The translations under genes were made by a program, and so were the position numbers. A DNA stretch of 64,000 nucleotides from Ascoidea rubescens DSM 1968 (taxonomy: Eukaryota; Ascomycota; Saccharomycetes; Ascoideales; Ascoideaceae), in contig NW_017962916.1 of NCBI RefSeq assembly GCF_001661345.1, positions 319,369-383,368 of the forward strand, given 5' to 3'. Under the pieces are notes generated by a model. It searched no databases. It had not been told where the DNA came from and was given only the letters and a program-made list of their open reading frames with translations. Positions 29,863 to 40,788 of the stretch are shown piece after piece (position 1 is the stretch's first letter; every line of letters begins with the position of its first letter).

Positions 29863-30723
29863 TTAATTGCTTTCCAAATCTTGGGACTTTTTCTTGTCTT
29901 TTGCTAACGTTGGCATCATGATGGTTCTGATGTGAATGTACGAATTTTCTTCTGTTGACAAGGCATTGAAGGCTATGAAAAATGCTAGGAATGCTGCAAT
30001 GACACCCAACACACCTCCGGCTCTGGCACAGGAAACTGAGTTTGTGAATTTGGATGTACCGTTGACTGTGAAGACAACAACAACCAACCATAGTAACGAG
30101 CAAAAGTAGCAGCTGCCTTTCAAGGTGCAAAGAGCCATCATGAACGTCAAGATTGCCCACGAGATATTGAAGAAACCCATGGCATTGTTGAATTGCTGGA
30201 CATCATCGCCATAAGCAGATCTGATTCCAAAGGCATCGGTGTGGATGGCACCCCAGGACATCCAAAAACCTCCATACGAGGCAAATGCACAGCAGCCAAA
30301 AGTATCACCGGCGATGAATGCTAGGACTCCAGCAACAAATTGAATGAATCCACCATAGAAAAATGCTAGTCCGGCAACGATGTTTTCCTTTTCAACGCCC
30401 ATGGCTCTGGCATTGGTGAATGAGAATAACAATGTGGTCAAAGCAAACGAACACAATCCCAATGGACCTGGATCTGCAAATCGTGATTTTGATTGTGGTT
30501 GTTGTTGTTGTTGTTGAAATTGGTTTTCACTGTTGTTGTGTTCCAAGTATGGGTTACCAGCTGTCAAAGTTTTTGAAAAGCACAAGCTTCTTAGCAAGTC
30601 GTCTTTGTTGACTCTTGTTTTGCCGATGTGGATGAAGTTGTCATATTCTTCATGGTCTGTGTCGTAGTAGTCATCATTTTCGTGTAATTTATTGACTGGA
30701 ATATCTTGTTGTTTTGCGGACAT
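29863..30723 (-). CDS. ADY2: ATO / GPR1-FUN34-YaaH family acetate transporter, left copy
   Basis: 286 aa, ATG at 30723. Cytosolic N-terminus (1-82) with a Gln run at 68-75, then about six membrane segments. The family signature (N-P-x-P-L-G-L in most members) appears as FADPGPLGL at 82-90, so the usual Asn is Asp here; CAFASYGGFWMSWGA is the second hallmark. Proteins of this family (Ady2/Ato1-3, Yarrowia Gpr1) move acetate with protons, and some affect ammonium export. The gene reads outward from the core of the inverted repeat. Its coding sequence is identical to that of the right copy, so the assembly has two full-length copies. Which of the ATO paralogues it represents is uncertain. Confidence 0.9.
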   Translation of the reverse strand: MSAKQQDIPVNKLHENDDYYDTDHEEYDNFIHIGKTRVNKDDLLRSLCFSKTLTAGNPYLEHNNSENQFQQQQQQPQSKSRFADPGPLGLCSFALTTLLFSFTNARAMGVEKENIVAGLAFFYGGFIQFVAGVLAFIAGDTFGCCAFASYGGFWMSWGAIHTDAFGIRSAYGDDVQQFNNAMGFFNISWAILTFMMALCTLKGSCYFCSLLWLVVVVFTVNGTSKFTNSVSCARAGGVLGVIAAFLAFFIAFNALSTEENSYIHIRTIMMPTLAKDKKKSQDLESN

Positions 30724-32726
30724 TTTGAGTATTGAAATATTGTATGCTTAAATGAGATAAATAAGATAAGTGAGATAGTAAATTTAGTTGATTGAATGAA
30801 TTGTATTATAATGATTAATGTTGTATTATATTATACTGTAATGTATAAAATGATAATGATAGAAATAGGTAGACATTGTGGCGATATTTATATATGAGTC
30901 TGAATAGTAGTGTATGCTAATGGGAACCTCTGATGGGGTAGTCTAATGAAGGTGATCAATATAGTTATCAGGTATAATTGGCAAAATGTGATATATAGTG
31001 ATGGTGATGGTGATGGTGTTGTTGGGACTATATTTTGTTTATCTCTACAGTGTTCCGATCATTGATGAAAAGTTTTAGAATTTTAAAAAATAAAAATTTA
31101 AAAATTTAAAATGACAAAAACCACAATCGAATAATCAGAAGGTCCATCAGTGATACAAGTGTCGTATTCAGATTTATTCAGAAAAAGAAAATGTCTCAAG
31201 TCTGTACGCTCGATAAAAAGAAATAAAGAAAGAAAGAAAGAAAGAAAGAAAGAGAGAGCTAAGCAGCCCAAAAAGATTAAGTTATGTGCGTACATTGAAG
31301 CTCTGGGTGCGTTCAGTGCATATAAAAATAGACTGTAGAACTGGAAGAGCAGGGTTATGATTTGTAACCACAACCATAACCATAATTGGACAGTGCACCA
31401 ACAAGGGCACTATCGTGGGAAAGGCTGAATCAGGATATGTCTAAGAAGACGATCGAAGATGATCGAGACAAGTAAAGCCATTTGTGAGCCAGAATTGCGA
31501 CAGGCAGGTATTGATCGATGGCAGATGGAGAAGCAAAGTCATGGTCTGACCAACAGCCATTTTGAACAAAGGCGTCTGAGGCATCCCGACCAAACGTGAC
31601 TCCCAAGAAACCAGAAAAGATGGAGAAGCTCAGAAAGATGGAGAACCCCAAAGAGCTGAGCGACAGCACAAATCAAGTACAACAAGCAAAACGAGCCAAA
31701 AAAAAAAAAAAGAGAGAGAAACGAGAAACGAGAAGCGAGAGAAGAGAAGGGGGAACTGTGCTGCTCACCGACACCCATCAGGACTGGCCAAAAAGAAGAG
31801 GTGTGGAAATTGAGACGAAAACAATGGTGGGGCCTCCACCCTTGCTGCCTGCAAAATCCCCAGAACCCTCAGAACCCACAGAACCCATGGCTTGCAGGCG
31901 TGCAGCTGGAAATCAGCAGCTGGAAATATCATGATTGGCCTGGTCGGGCCTGATTTGACGTGGGTGCGGGCGCGTTGTGCTCGTGGGAAGCAGGGAGTTT
32001 TGAGCCACCACAAGCTGCAAAACTCTACTAGCCGTTCCCTGTGTGTTCGTGGGAGCCTTTGGTCGGCCCCACCTTGTTTCCACAAACGGTCAACTGCCCA
32101 TTTGGCTACTTAACCACCTAGCCTCTCAAACAGTCACCCACTGGGTTGTTGATAGCCAGTAGGCTGTAGCAGCACCTAATAACACTGTTCTAAATATACA
32201 CAGCACCTTCGCACTGATACACTGATACAATGTGATCTGAAATCTGGATTATATGTTGTTGATTATCTCACTCACATGTTTGGTTTCAACATAATGTGCG
32301 GTCTGGTGCTAATGAATGTTTTAATTCAATAGATTTGAAAAGGTGGGTGAATTGAGTGATTTTAATCTCGATATCGATAGGAACACAGATACATATGCAA
32401 ATCGCCAATAACCACCGCCGTTTCTCAGTGCGCTTGCAAAATAAAGTGCTGAGTAAATTCAGCAGTTGGGTGTGTTAAAGCAAAGCTTTGCTGTTATACA
32501 GTTCTATCAGATATTGCAACGTGAGCAATGTGTAGTTGGGTTCTGGAGCAAGATTAGGGTGAATATTTAATATTTAGAGCATGGATAATTGCAGGCAGCT
32601 ATGGCTGCGCTTTTGGTTCATATTGGGCATGATTTTGAAGGGTTCCGATATATAGTTCAGCAGTCAACTTAAAGTGGCATGCCTGCGTACGTGTGCATGC
32701 AATTGGTATTTCAGTGCGTTGTGTTG
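30724..32726. promoter_or_regulatory. Long upstream region of the left ATO copy
   Basis: About 2 kb. GATGGT repeat near 31000-31018, AAAG run at 31225-31252, and a distinctly G+C-rich patch at about 31560-32100 that is open in several frames on both strands. None of those overlapping frames looks like a protein family. Long promoters are usual for carbon-source-controlled transporter genes. Confidence 0.5.
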
Positions 32727-33784
32727 CTGATCAAAACCCGTTTTGTTTTGGTTCTAACTAATGTTTAATTGTTTTGTGTTTTTATATACTATGACATCTA
32801 GATATGCCATTCATTATTGTTGCTCAAATAAATGTGTTTTATTTCAGTAACAAATTTTTTTACAATCTTAAGTTTAAAATGTGTTTAGTGATAGTAAGTT
32901 TTGATTGAAATATTAGACTGATGCTCACTAATTTGATATTTTGGTCTCTATTCGGAGTGTATTGAAATATTGTAAGTTTTTTAGTTGAACTTTTATGTTT
33001 TAATTTGTGCTTATAAAACAATTTTCAAAATTTGAAATTTATTAAAAATAGTTTATAAATGTTGTATTGATCGGGTTTAAACAATATATTATTGTTATTG
33101 ATTTTTATTTGCTTATTTTCATTGGATTGTTGGATTTATTTCAAGTTTATACTCAAATTTCATTTAAAACAATTGATAATTACCTAAATATCTTTTAGAT
33201 CACAATTGTGTATGGTTTGGAACGTCTTTTTTGTGTTAAATTTTAATCAATCAATGCTCTGGTAAGATTTTTTGTCAAAATAATCAATATTGAATAGTTA
33301 TAATGACTTTCTTAAATTTCCAAATCAATCAGATATTGTAGTTAGTTTTAACTAAAACATGGTTTTCAAAATGATTTTTTAGAATCATAGGAGAGTATCA
33401 GAAAGATTAGTATTATTATGTTCTGAAAATAAACATAATAATAATAATAAATTTTGGCTCAAAAAATCTTGGCCCCAACAATATGTATGAAATATGTTAT
33501 ATTATTATCTAATATATTGCTATCTAATATTTATATAACAAGTACTAATATCATTTAGCAAACCGATACCTTATTTCATAATGCTATTAATAAAACTAAG
33601 ACTTTAAAATTGATCCATCTTTTTCTTGGTCATTCAACCAGAATATAATAAAAATCTAATTTAAATTGATGAGAAAGTGATGTTGGTAACCAATTATTAG
33701 CAATTTAATCAATAATTAATAATTTTGTTTTCTTTTAATCAAATAACAAAAAGTGGATCGCTTAGTCAGAAATAATTAAAGACA
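32727..33784. other. Unique core of the inverted repeat: 1058 bp, gene-free, about 78% A+T
   Basis: This lies between the two arms and is not repeated. By hand count about 22% of bases are G or C. No frame of 60 codons is open on either strand. It contains one exact 11-bp match to the yeast ARS consensus (TTTTATGTTTT at 32991-33001), which is easily met by chance in A+T-rich DNA. No tRNA, mating-type gene or transposon seen. Size and setting match the central cores of inverted-repeat centromeres in some yeasts; this is inference only. Confidence 0.6.
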
Positions 33785-35787
33785 CAACACAACGCACTGA
33801 AATACCAATTGCATGCACACGTACGCAGGCATGCCACTTTAAGTTGACTGCTGAACTATATATCGGAACCCTTCAAAATCATGCCCAATATGAACCAAAA
33901 GCGCAGCCATAGCTGCCTGCAATTATCCATGCTCTAAATATTAAATATTCACCCTAATCTTGCTCCAGAACCCAACTACACATTGCTCACGTTGCAATAT
34001 CTGATAGAACTGTATAACAGCAAAGCTTTGCTTTAACACACCCAACTGCTGAATTTACTCAGCACTTTATTTTGCAAGCGCACTGAGAAACGGCGGTGGT
34101 TATTGGCGATTTGCATATGTATCTGTGTTCCTATCGATATCGAGATTAAAATCACTCAATTCACCCACCTTTTCAAATCTATTGAATTAAAACATTCATT
34201 AGCACCAGACCGCACATTATGTTGAAACCAAACATGTGAGTGAGATAATCAACAACATATAATCCAGATTTCAGATCACATTGTATCAGTGTATCAGTGC
34301 GAAGGTGCTGTGTATATTTAGAACAGTGTTATTAGGTGCTGCTACAGCCTACTGGCTATCAACAACCCAGTGGGTGACTGTTTGAGAGGCTAGGTGGTTA
34401 AGTAGCCAAATGGGCAGTTGACCGTTTGTGGAAACAAGGTGGGGCCGACCAAAGGCTCCCACGAACACACAGGGAACGGCTAGTAGAGTTTTGCAGCTTG
34501 TGGTGGCTCAAAACTCCCTGCTTCCCACGAGCACAACGCGCCCGCACCCACGTCAAATCAGGCCCGACCAGGCCAATCATGATATTTCCAGCTGCTGATT
34601 TCCAGCTGCACGCCTGCAAGCCATGGGTTCTGTGGGTTCTGAGGGTTCTGGGGATTTTGCAGGCAGCAAGGGTGGAGGCCCCACCATTGTTTTCGTCTCA
34701 ATTTCCACACCTCTTCTTTTTGGCCAGTCCTGATGGGTGTCGGTGAGCAGCACAGTTCCCCCTTCTCTTCTCTCGCTTCTCGTTTCTCGTTTCTCTCTCT
34801 TTTTTTTTTTTTTGGCTCGTTTTGCTTGTTGTACTTGATTTGTGCTGTCGCTCAGCTCTTTGGGGTTCTCCATCTTTCTGAGCTTCTCCATCTTTTCTGG
34901 TTTCTTGGGAGTCACGTTTGGTCGGGATGCCTCAGACGCCTTTGTTCAAAATGGCTGTTGGTCAGACCATGACTTTGCTTCTCCATCTGCCATCGATCAA
35001 TACCTGCCTGTCGCAATTCTGGCTCACAAATGGCTTTACTTGTCTCGATCATCTTCGATCGTCTTCTTAGACATATCCTGATTCAGCCTTTCCCACGATA
35101 GTGCCCTTGTTGGTGCACTGTCCAATTATGGTTATGGTTGTGGTTACAAATCATAACCCTGCTCTTCCAGTTCTACAGTCTATTTTTATATGCACTGAAC
35201 GCACCCAGAGCTTCAATGTACGCACATAACTTAATCTTTTTGGGCTGCTTAGCTCTCTCTTTCTTTCTTTCTTTCTTTCTTTCTTTATTTCTTTTTATCG
35301 AGCGTACAGACTTGAGACATTTTCTTTTTCTGAATAAATCTGAATACGACACTTGTATCACTGATGGACCTTCTGATTATTCGATTGTGGTTTTTGTCAT
35401 TTTAAATTTTTAAATTTTTATTTTTTAAAATTCTAAAACTTTTCATCAATGATCGGAACACTGTAGAGATAAACAAAATATAGTCCCAACAACACCATCA
35501 CCATCACCATCACTATATATCACATTTTGCCAATTATACCTGATAACTATATTGATCACCTTCATTAGACTACCCCATCAGAGGTTCCCATTAGCATACA
35601 CTACTATTCAGACTCATATATAAATATCGCCACAATGTCTACCTATTTCTATCATTATCATTTTATACATTACAGTATAATATAATACAACATTAATCAT
35701 TATAATACAATTCATTCAATCAACTAAATTTACTATCTCACTTATCTTATTTATCTCATTTAAGCATACAATATTTCAATACTCAAA
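33785..35787. promoter_or_regulatory. Long upstream region of the right ATO copy
   Basis: Mirror image of 30724-32726, including the G+C-rich patch (about 34411-34951) and TTTC run (about 35259-35286). Together with the core and the other arm it makes a stretch of 5064 bp without a gene, the longest in the window. Confidence 0.55.
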
Positions 35788-36648
35788 ATGTCCGCAAAAC
35801 AACAAGATATTCCAGTCAATAAATTACACGAAAATGATGACTACTACGACACAGACCATGAAGAATATGACAACTTCATCCACATCGGCAAAACAAGAGT
35901 CAACAAAGACGACTTGCTAAGAAGCTTGTGCTTTTCAAAAACTTTGACAGCTGGTAACCCATACTTGGAACACAACAACAGTGAAAACCAATTTCAACAA
36001 CAACAACAACAACCACAATCAAAATCACGATTTGCAGATCCAGGTCCATTGGGATTGTGTTCGTTTGCTTTGACCACATTGTTATTCTCATTCACCAATG
36101 CCAGAGCCATGGGCGTTGAAAAGGAAAACATCGTTGCCGGACTAGCATTTTTCTATGGTGGATTCATTCAATTTGTTGCTGGAGTCCTAGCATTCATCGC
36201 CGGTGATACTTTTGGCTGCTGTGCATTTGCCTCGTATGGAGGTTTTTGGATGTCCTGGGGTGCCATCCACACCGATGCCTTTGGAATCAGATCTGCTTAT
36301 GGCGATGATGTCCAGCAATTCAACAATGCCATGGGTTTCTTCAATATCTCGTGGGCAATCTTGACGTTCATGATGGCTCTTTGCACCTTGAAAGGCAGCT
36401 GCTACTTTTGCTCGTTACTATGGTTGGTTGTTGTTGTCTTCACAGTCAACGGTACATCCAAATTCACAAACTCAGTTTCCTGTGCCAGAGCCGGAGGTGT
36501 GTTGGGTGTCATTGCAGCATTCCTAGCATTTTTCATAGCCTTCAATGCCTTGTCAACAGAAGAAAATTCGTACATTCACATCAGAACCATCATGATGCCA
36601 ACGTTAGCAAAAGACAAGAAAAAGTCCCAAGATTTGGAAAGCAATTAA
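35788..36648 (+). CDS. ADY2: ATO / GPR1-FUN34-YaaH family acetate transporter, right copy
   Basis: 286 aa, ATG at 35788, same protein residue for residue as the copy at 29863-30723: N-terminal Gln run, FADPGPLGL at 82-90, CAFASYGGFWMSWGA, about six membrane segments, and a Lys/Ser-rich C-terminus. It reads away from the repeat core. Both copies share about 2 kb of identical upstream sequence, so they should be under the same control unless core elements act asymmetrically. Acetate/proton uptake at the plasma membrane is the family role; ammonium export has been reported for relatives. Confidence 0.9.
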   Translation: MSAKQQDIPVNKLHENDDYYDTDHEEYDNFIHIGKTRVNKDDLLRSLCFSKTLTAGNPYLEHNNSENQFQQQQQQPQSKSRFADPGPLGLCSFALTTLLFSFTNARAMGVEKENIVAGLAFFYGGFIQFVAGVLAFIAGDTFGCCAFASYGGFWMSWGAIHTDAFGIRSAYGDDVQQFNNAMGFFNISWAILTFMMALCTLKGSCYFCSLLWLVVVVFTVNGTSKFTNSVSCARAGGVLGVIAAFLAFFIAFNALSTEENSYIHIRTIMMPTLAKDKKKSQDLESN

Positions 36649-37490
36649 ATTTTTGTCATCATTAAACGCTTACAACAAGCTTACAACAAGTATATTAAAA
36701 TTTGGTGAATATGCTGCTTATTTTGGTTTACCAACAGCATAATAATTTTCAAGAAATGATTTGATCTATCTCGATAACCTAGCAATATGGTGGATAGACT
36801 CAGCTAAAATTGACTAATTTTTTTATTTTTTTTTTGGATTTTTTAAATCTGTGACTTTATTTTTGTGATTTTATTATTTTGTGAATAATTATAGGTTTTT
36901 TTCCTTGCATGGTGATAGATTTTTATTTTATTTTATTTTTATTTTTATTATTTTTATTATTTTTATTATTATTATTACTTTTTGATTTCCTTTTCCTATG
37001 TTCGTCCATAGACGAACTTTGATATAATTAATAATTTATGATGCATTTTATACTTTTGATCTAACTTTAATAAACTTTAATGTAATCAAACCATCAAACC
37101 ATTATTTGAGGCATATATATGAGTATATGAGAGTGAGTTCTTTCGCTCAGAGTAATGTGTAATGCTCAACTAAATCATTCAATTGGATCAAATAGAGACT
37201 GGTAATTCTGATCCAGCTTGAATAGCACACCATCTCGAGGACATTCACTGGCGTTTAACTCTCTCCTACCATCTGTTGCAACTGTTACTTCACAGCATCT
37301 GCCAGCTCTGGGAGTGCTAATGATTCAACATATTTTTCAAGTCAGTGGATATCACCACTACAATACACAATACACAATACAAAAACTGGATACAGATGAT
37401 CAAGAACCAAAAGAACCAAAAGAACCAAAAGAAGCAGAAACAGAGGATCAGAGCTGAATTGGCCAATTAGAGACCGTCCCATTGCAGTGG
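36649..37490. other. 3' flank of the right ATO copy within the arm
   Basis: Mirror image of 29021-29862: an A+T-rich 3' flank with an ATTTTT/ATTATT-rich stretch near 36920-36980. No gene called. Confidence 0.6.
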
Positions 37491-38254
37491 CTACTTTATG
37501 CTATAATCTATAGTTCCAGCAGTCAATAATCCAAGTCATAGATAAAAAAGATTGTTAGTTATCACTTTGGACTCTAATAAATGGATTCCATATTAATAAC
37601 TGCTTGCTATAAGCTTATAGACATAATTGTATTTCTGAAAAAACTTAGAAATACGTTTATAATAATAACCCAAGATAATTATAAAACATGGCTTTAAAAC
37701 CACCGAAAAGTTAAAGTTTGAGATAATTGGATTTTATTATATCTATGAGCGATTGTGTTTACACTATTTTTGAAAAATTTGTTAGGTTTTGTGATGGACA
37801 CGATTTTAGAGGTATTATAGCTATCGTTAACTTTCAATTAAGATTTGTTCATCTAGAAAGAAGTAACCAACAGAAGTGCCTACTAAACTTATAGTGCATT
37901 AAAAACAAAAGAAGATCACATTTCTTTGGCGATAATATGGGATTGATTGATATTAGTCTCAATTTCCAATAATGGCTGGGTTTTATATAATTTAGCTTAC
38001 TACTTTTGATTCATGTGGTGGAGTACCTCAATCGATTCTGAAAGAGGTGTAGACATGTTACTCAAAGTAAGTAAAAAAACTATAGCTACTAAAAATTTAG
38101 CAAGAACATCTTCTCTCCATTAATTAGTGCCCGCTGCTGAGATTTTAGTGTAATCAATTTCATATAAAATCATGGAGATTCAGTCTTTTTTTCCAAATGT
38201 TTTACAGCTTACAAACATCAATATACAAGTAAGAAGTGATTAGTTGAATCGGCC
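37491..38254. other. Unique intergenic region right of the inverted repeat
   Basis: A+T-rich region of 764 bp from the arm junction to the F-box/LRR gene. No open frame, RNA or transposon end recognised. Confidence 0.6.
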
Positions 38255-40123
38255 ATGTTTTTCAAAAAGCAAATACCAATAGATATTTTTTTAGAAATCA
38301 TAGCATTTCTTTCTAATGACAGACTATGGTTATTTACTTTAACTGATAATGTTGTAATTGCAGACTCAGCTTTAAATCATTTATTTGGTTCTGTGGTTTT
38401 GTTTGATCAACGTCTTGAAGATTATGAAAAATCAGTACTTCAGCTGTTTGCAGATTCTTTAGATGGAGTTCTAGTCAATTTTATTGATGTAAAGTTACTT
38501 CGTTTACACCTTCAAGTTTCAAAGCATTTCGTTTTATCATTTGGGAGGTCGTTTGGAAAAAAAAGACAACTCAAAATTTTAAGTAGTATTACATCAGATA
38601 TGAAAAGTATTAAGGTATTTAAATTAAAAAATATTTATAATTTGGGAAGTCAAACAACAAACTTTAATGATTTTATAAATGGGTTTTTAATTCAAAACTC
38701 AAATACTTTACAATCTTTTCAAATCTCTGCCACAGATAATTGCTCTGAATTTTCTTTTATAAAAAAATTGCCCCCTTCGTTAAACTTAGAAAAATTTGGC
38801 TTATCTTTTCAAGAATATGAGGAATCTGATACTTCGTATCAAAAATCTACATTCATAAATGATCTTGTTAAAAAACAGATTCATTTAAAATTAACGCATT
38901 TAAATTTGTTAGCGATAAACTCTGAAGAAAATTCGTCAACCATTTTCAATCAATTTGATAAATTTGTGGAAGTAAAATTTTTAACATTTTTAAATCTCTC
39001 TTTAAACAATTTAACATCAGTTCCAACTCTCTCATATTTGGTTAATTTGAAAAAGTTGGTTTTTCAGATGAATGATATCCAGAAAATTGAAAACTTAAAC
39101 GGCTTGATTAATTTGGAAATCTTAGATTTATCAAAAAACCAAATTCAAAACATAGAAAATTTAAGCAGCTTAATCAATTTAAGAAAATTAAAATTGGACC
39201 AAAATGAAATCAAAGAAATTAAAAATATAGACAGTTTGACAAAGTTGAAACATTTAAATTTGTCTTTAAATGAATTGGAAAAAATAAAAGGATTGGAAAG
39301 TTTAGTTGCACTAACCTATTTGGACTTATCACGTAATGAATTAGTACTGATAGAAAATTTATTAAATTTAAAACTGCTTACATATTTAAACCTTGAGTCT
39401 AATCAGATATCAGATGTAAGTGAAATTTCATTACTTGAAAATATTGTTTATTTAAATTTATCTTCCAATAAAATTGAAGAAATTTCAGATTTATTCAAGT
39501 TGAAAAACCTTAGAAAATTGGATTTATGCTCCAATGAAATCAAAGACACATCCAAATTTAATTTATTTCAGAATCTTCAATCATTAAATCTCTCGATGAA
39601 CAAAATTGATACATTTTTGGTAGATTTGGATACAAAGTTATCTACATTAAAATATCTTAAATTGAATAGTAATAATATAAACGCTGTTCAAAATATTAAA
39701 GAATTATTTGATTTAGAATCATTAGAATTAGATGGAAACAAAATAACCGAATTTAGTGATGAATATGCCTCATTAAAAAAGTTGAAAAATTTATCATTGA
39801 GTTCCAATTTAATTGAAAAATACAAATCAAATGAGATTTTTGAGAGTCTTAAAACTTTGGATCTAAACCACAATTTGTTGAAAGACTTTGTGATTAAAAA
39901 TGGATGTTTCCCTAATATAATTAACTTATTTCTTTTTTCCAACAACCTTGAGGGTATAAAGTTTGTTGATAGTGTTAAAGAGTGTGATTTTTGGTTAGAT
40001 CTTGAGATTTTGGATTTGGGTAATAATTCAATAAAAGATCTCTTATGGACCAAAGATATTCCTGCTTCAATACGGAATAAAATCGACTTATCTGGAAATA
40101 CGGTTGAAGCAGAAACCTGTTGA
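38255..40123 (+). CDS. F-box protein with SDS22-like leucine-rich repeats
   Basis: 622 aa, ATG at 38255. Residues 6-50 (IPIDIFLEIIAFLS then a Leu-rich helix region) resemble an F-box, the Skp1-binding element of SCF ubiquitin ligases. From about residue 212 to 610 at least 12 leucine-rich repeats follow, most of the 22-residue SDS22 type: L..L..L.LS.N.I..I.NL, for example LEILDLSKNQIQNIENL and LTYLNLESNQISDVSEI. Such proteins select substrates for ubiquitination or act as docking scaffolds. The F-box is judged by eye, so it is less sure than the repeats. It neighbours the inverted repeat, and no orthologue in Saccharomyces is evident to me. Confidence 0.75.
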   Translation: MFFKKQIPIDIFLEIIAFLSNDRLWLFTLTDNVVIADSALNHLFGSVVLFDQRLEDYEKSVLQLFADSLDGVLVNFIDVKLLRLHLQVSKHFVLSFGRSFGKKRQLKILSSITSDMKSIKVFKLKNIYNLGSQTTNFNDFINGFLIQNSNTLQSFQISATDNCSEFSFIKKLPPSLNLEKFGLSFQEYEESDTSYQKSTFINDLVKKQIHLKLTHLNLLAINSEENSSTIFNQFDKFVEVKFLTFLNLSLNNLTSVPTLSYLVNLKKLVFQMNDIQKIENLNGLINLEILDLSKNQIQNIENLSSLINLRKLKLDQNEIKEIKNIDSLTKLKHLNLSLNELEKIKGLESLVALTYLDLSRNELVLIENLLNLKLLTYLNLESNQISDVSEISLLENIVYLNLSSNKIEEISDLFKLKNLRKLDLCSNEIKDTSKFNLFQNLQSLNLSMNKIDTFLVDLDTKLSTLKYLKLNSNNINAVQNIKELFDLESLELDGNKITEFSDEYASLKKLKNLSLSSNLIEKYKSNEIFESLKTLDLNHNLLKDFVIKNGCFPNIINLFLFSNNLEGIKFVDSVKECDFWLDLEILDLGNNSIKDLLWTKDIPASIRNKIDLSGNTVEAETC

Positions 40124-40788
40124 ATCAGAGTTTGTGAATTAGAAGGACATTTGCATTTATATATCTCTTTTGGTAAAGCTGACCATTTATTATTTTATTG
40201 TAACTCTGAATTTTCATTATAAACAATTAATATTCAATGTATTCTTTTCTTATAAAGTATACAATGTTAGTGTTATATAGTAATATCCTATTTTTCAGAA
40301 ATAATATAAACTAAATAAGCGATTCTACGTATGGAAACAAAAACAGCAAAAACAGTGAAGAAGTAGCAGAAAAAGAATTGCCCGATAGAGAGCTGATCCA
40401 TTGGGGTGGATATCAAAAATTGTCGTTTCCGATTTTGGACTGCGACTTCCGTTCAAAGCAATGATTCGAAAATTTATTTGATACTACTCGTCCGAATAAA
40501 CATGATCAATCATCAGCCGTTTAAAGTTCGAATACCAACGAAATCCGTGTCATTACACTTCAATTATCTCCGCAGTTCTAGCTTTTGCGCCCAAAAAACT
40601 TAGTTTGGGGTATTTTCCCGGTTCTATCATCTTCGTCAAGGGAGATATTTTCGTTTTGGAATCTCGCCTACCACTTTTTTTCACCTTACTATTTAATTTA
40701 TAAATCTAACTCAATTATATATCATCGACAATCCATCTTTGAATTTTTAAGTCAACATTTATATTAGATCTAATAATAAAATTTAGAA
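40124..40788. promoter_or_regulatory. Promoter of RTT103, G+C-richer than flanking genes
   Basis: 3' flank of the LRR gene, then a G+C-richer section at about 40380-40670 and an A+T-rich leader up to the ATG. Two short open frames at 40406-40603 and 40585-40767 have no recognisable content. Confidence 0.5.

Larger units (their letters stand above)
29021..32726 (+). repeat. Left arm of a 3706-bp inverted repeat
   Basis: The reverse complement of this arm matches 33785-37490. Positions in the two arms add to 66511 throughout, so there are no net indels, and every open frame inside has an identical translation in the other arm. The outer junction is at the bases CCACTG (29021) and the inner one at GTGTTG (32726), each marked by immediate loss of match. 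The arm holds one ATO-family gene, its roughly 2-kb upstream region and an 840-bp 3' flank. There are no transposon-like ends. Confidence 0.95.
33785..37490 (-). repeat. Right arm of a 3706-bp inverted repeat
   Basis: Mirror of 29021-32726 by the rule x+y=66511. It starts at CAACAC (33785) and ends at GCAGTGG (37490). It carries the second ATO-family copy, reading rightwards. Apparent identity may reflect recent duplication, gene conversion, or a consensus laid into both places by the assembler. Confidence 0.95.

Noticed and set aside
31430-32113. Five overlapping open frames in the repeat arm (mirrored at 34398-35081)
   Set aside because: They overlap on both strands in a G+C-rich promoter patch where stops are rare by chance, and none resembles a protein family.
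32940-32965. A CDEIII-like TTCGG motif in the core, as in point centromeres
   Set aside because: Only the short centre matches and no CDEI lies at the right distance.
32727-33784. Mating-type genes inside the inverted-repeat core (flip-flop MAT locus)
   Set aside because: No homeodomain, HMG or alpha-box coding segment is visible and no frame of 60 codons is open, although very short spliced exons were not exhaustively checked.
29021-37490. Transposon or virus-like origin of the inverted repeat
   Set aside because: The arms have no transposase, integrase or reverse transcriptase frame, no terminal repeats and no visible target-site duplication; they contain a host transporter gene.
40520-40560. 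B-box-like GTTCGAATACC, a possible second tRNA
   Set aside because: No acceptor stem, A box or cloverleaf can be drawn around it.
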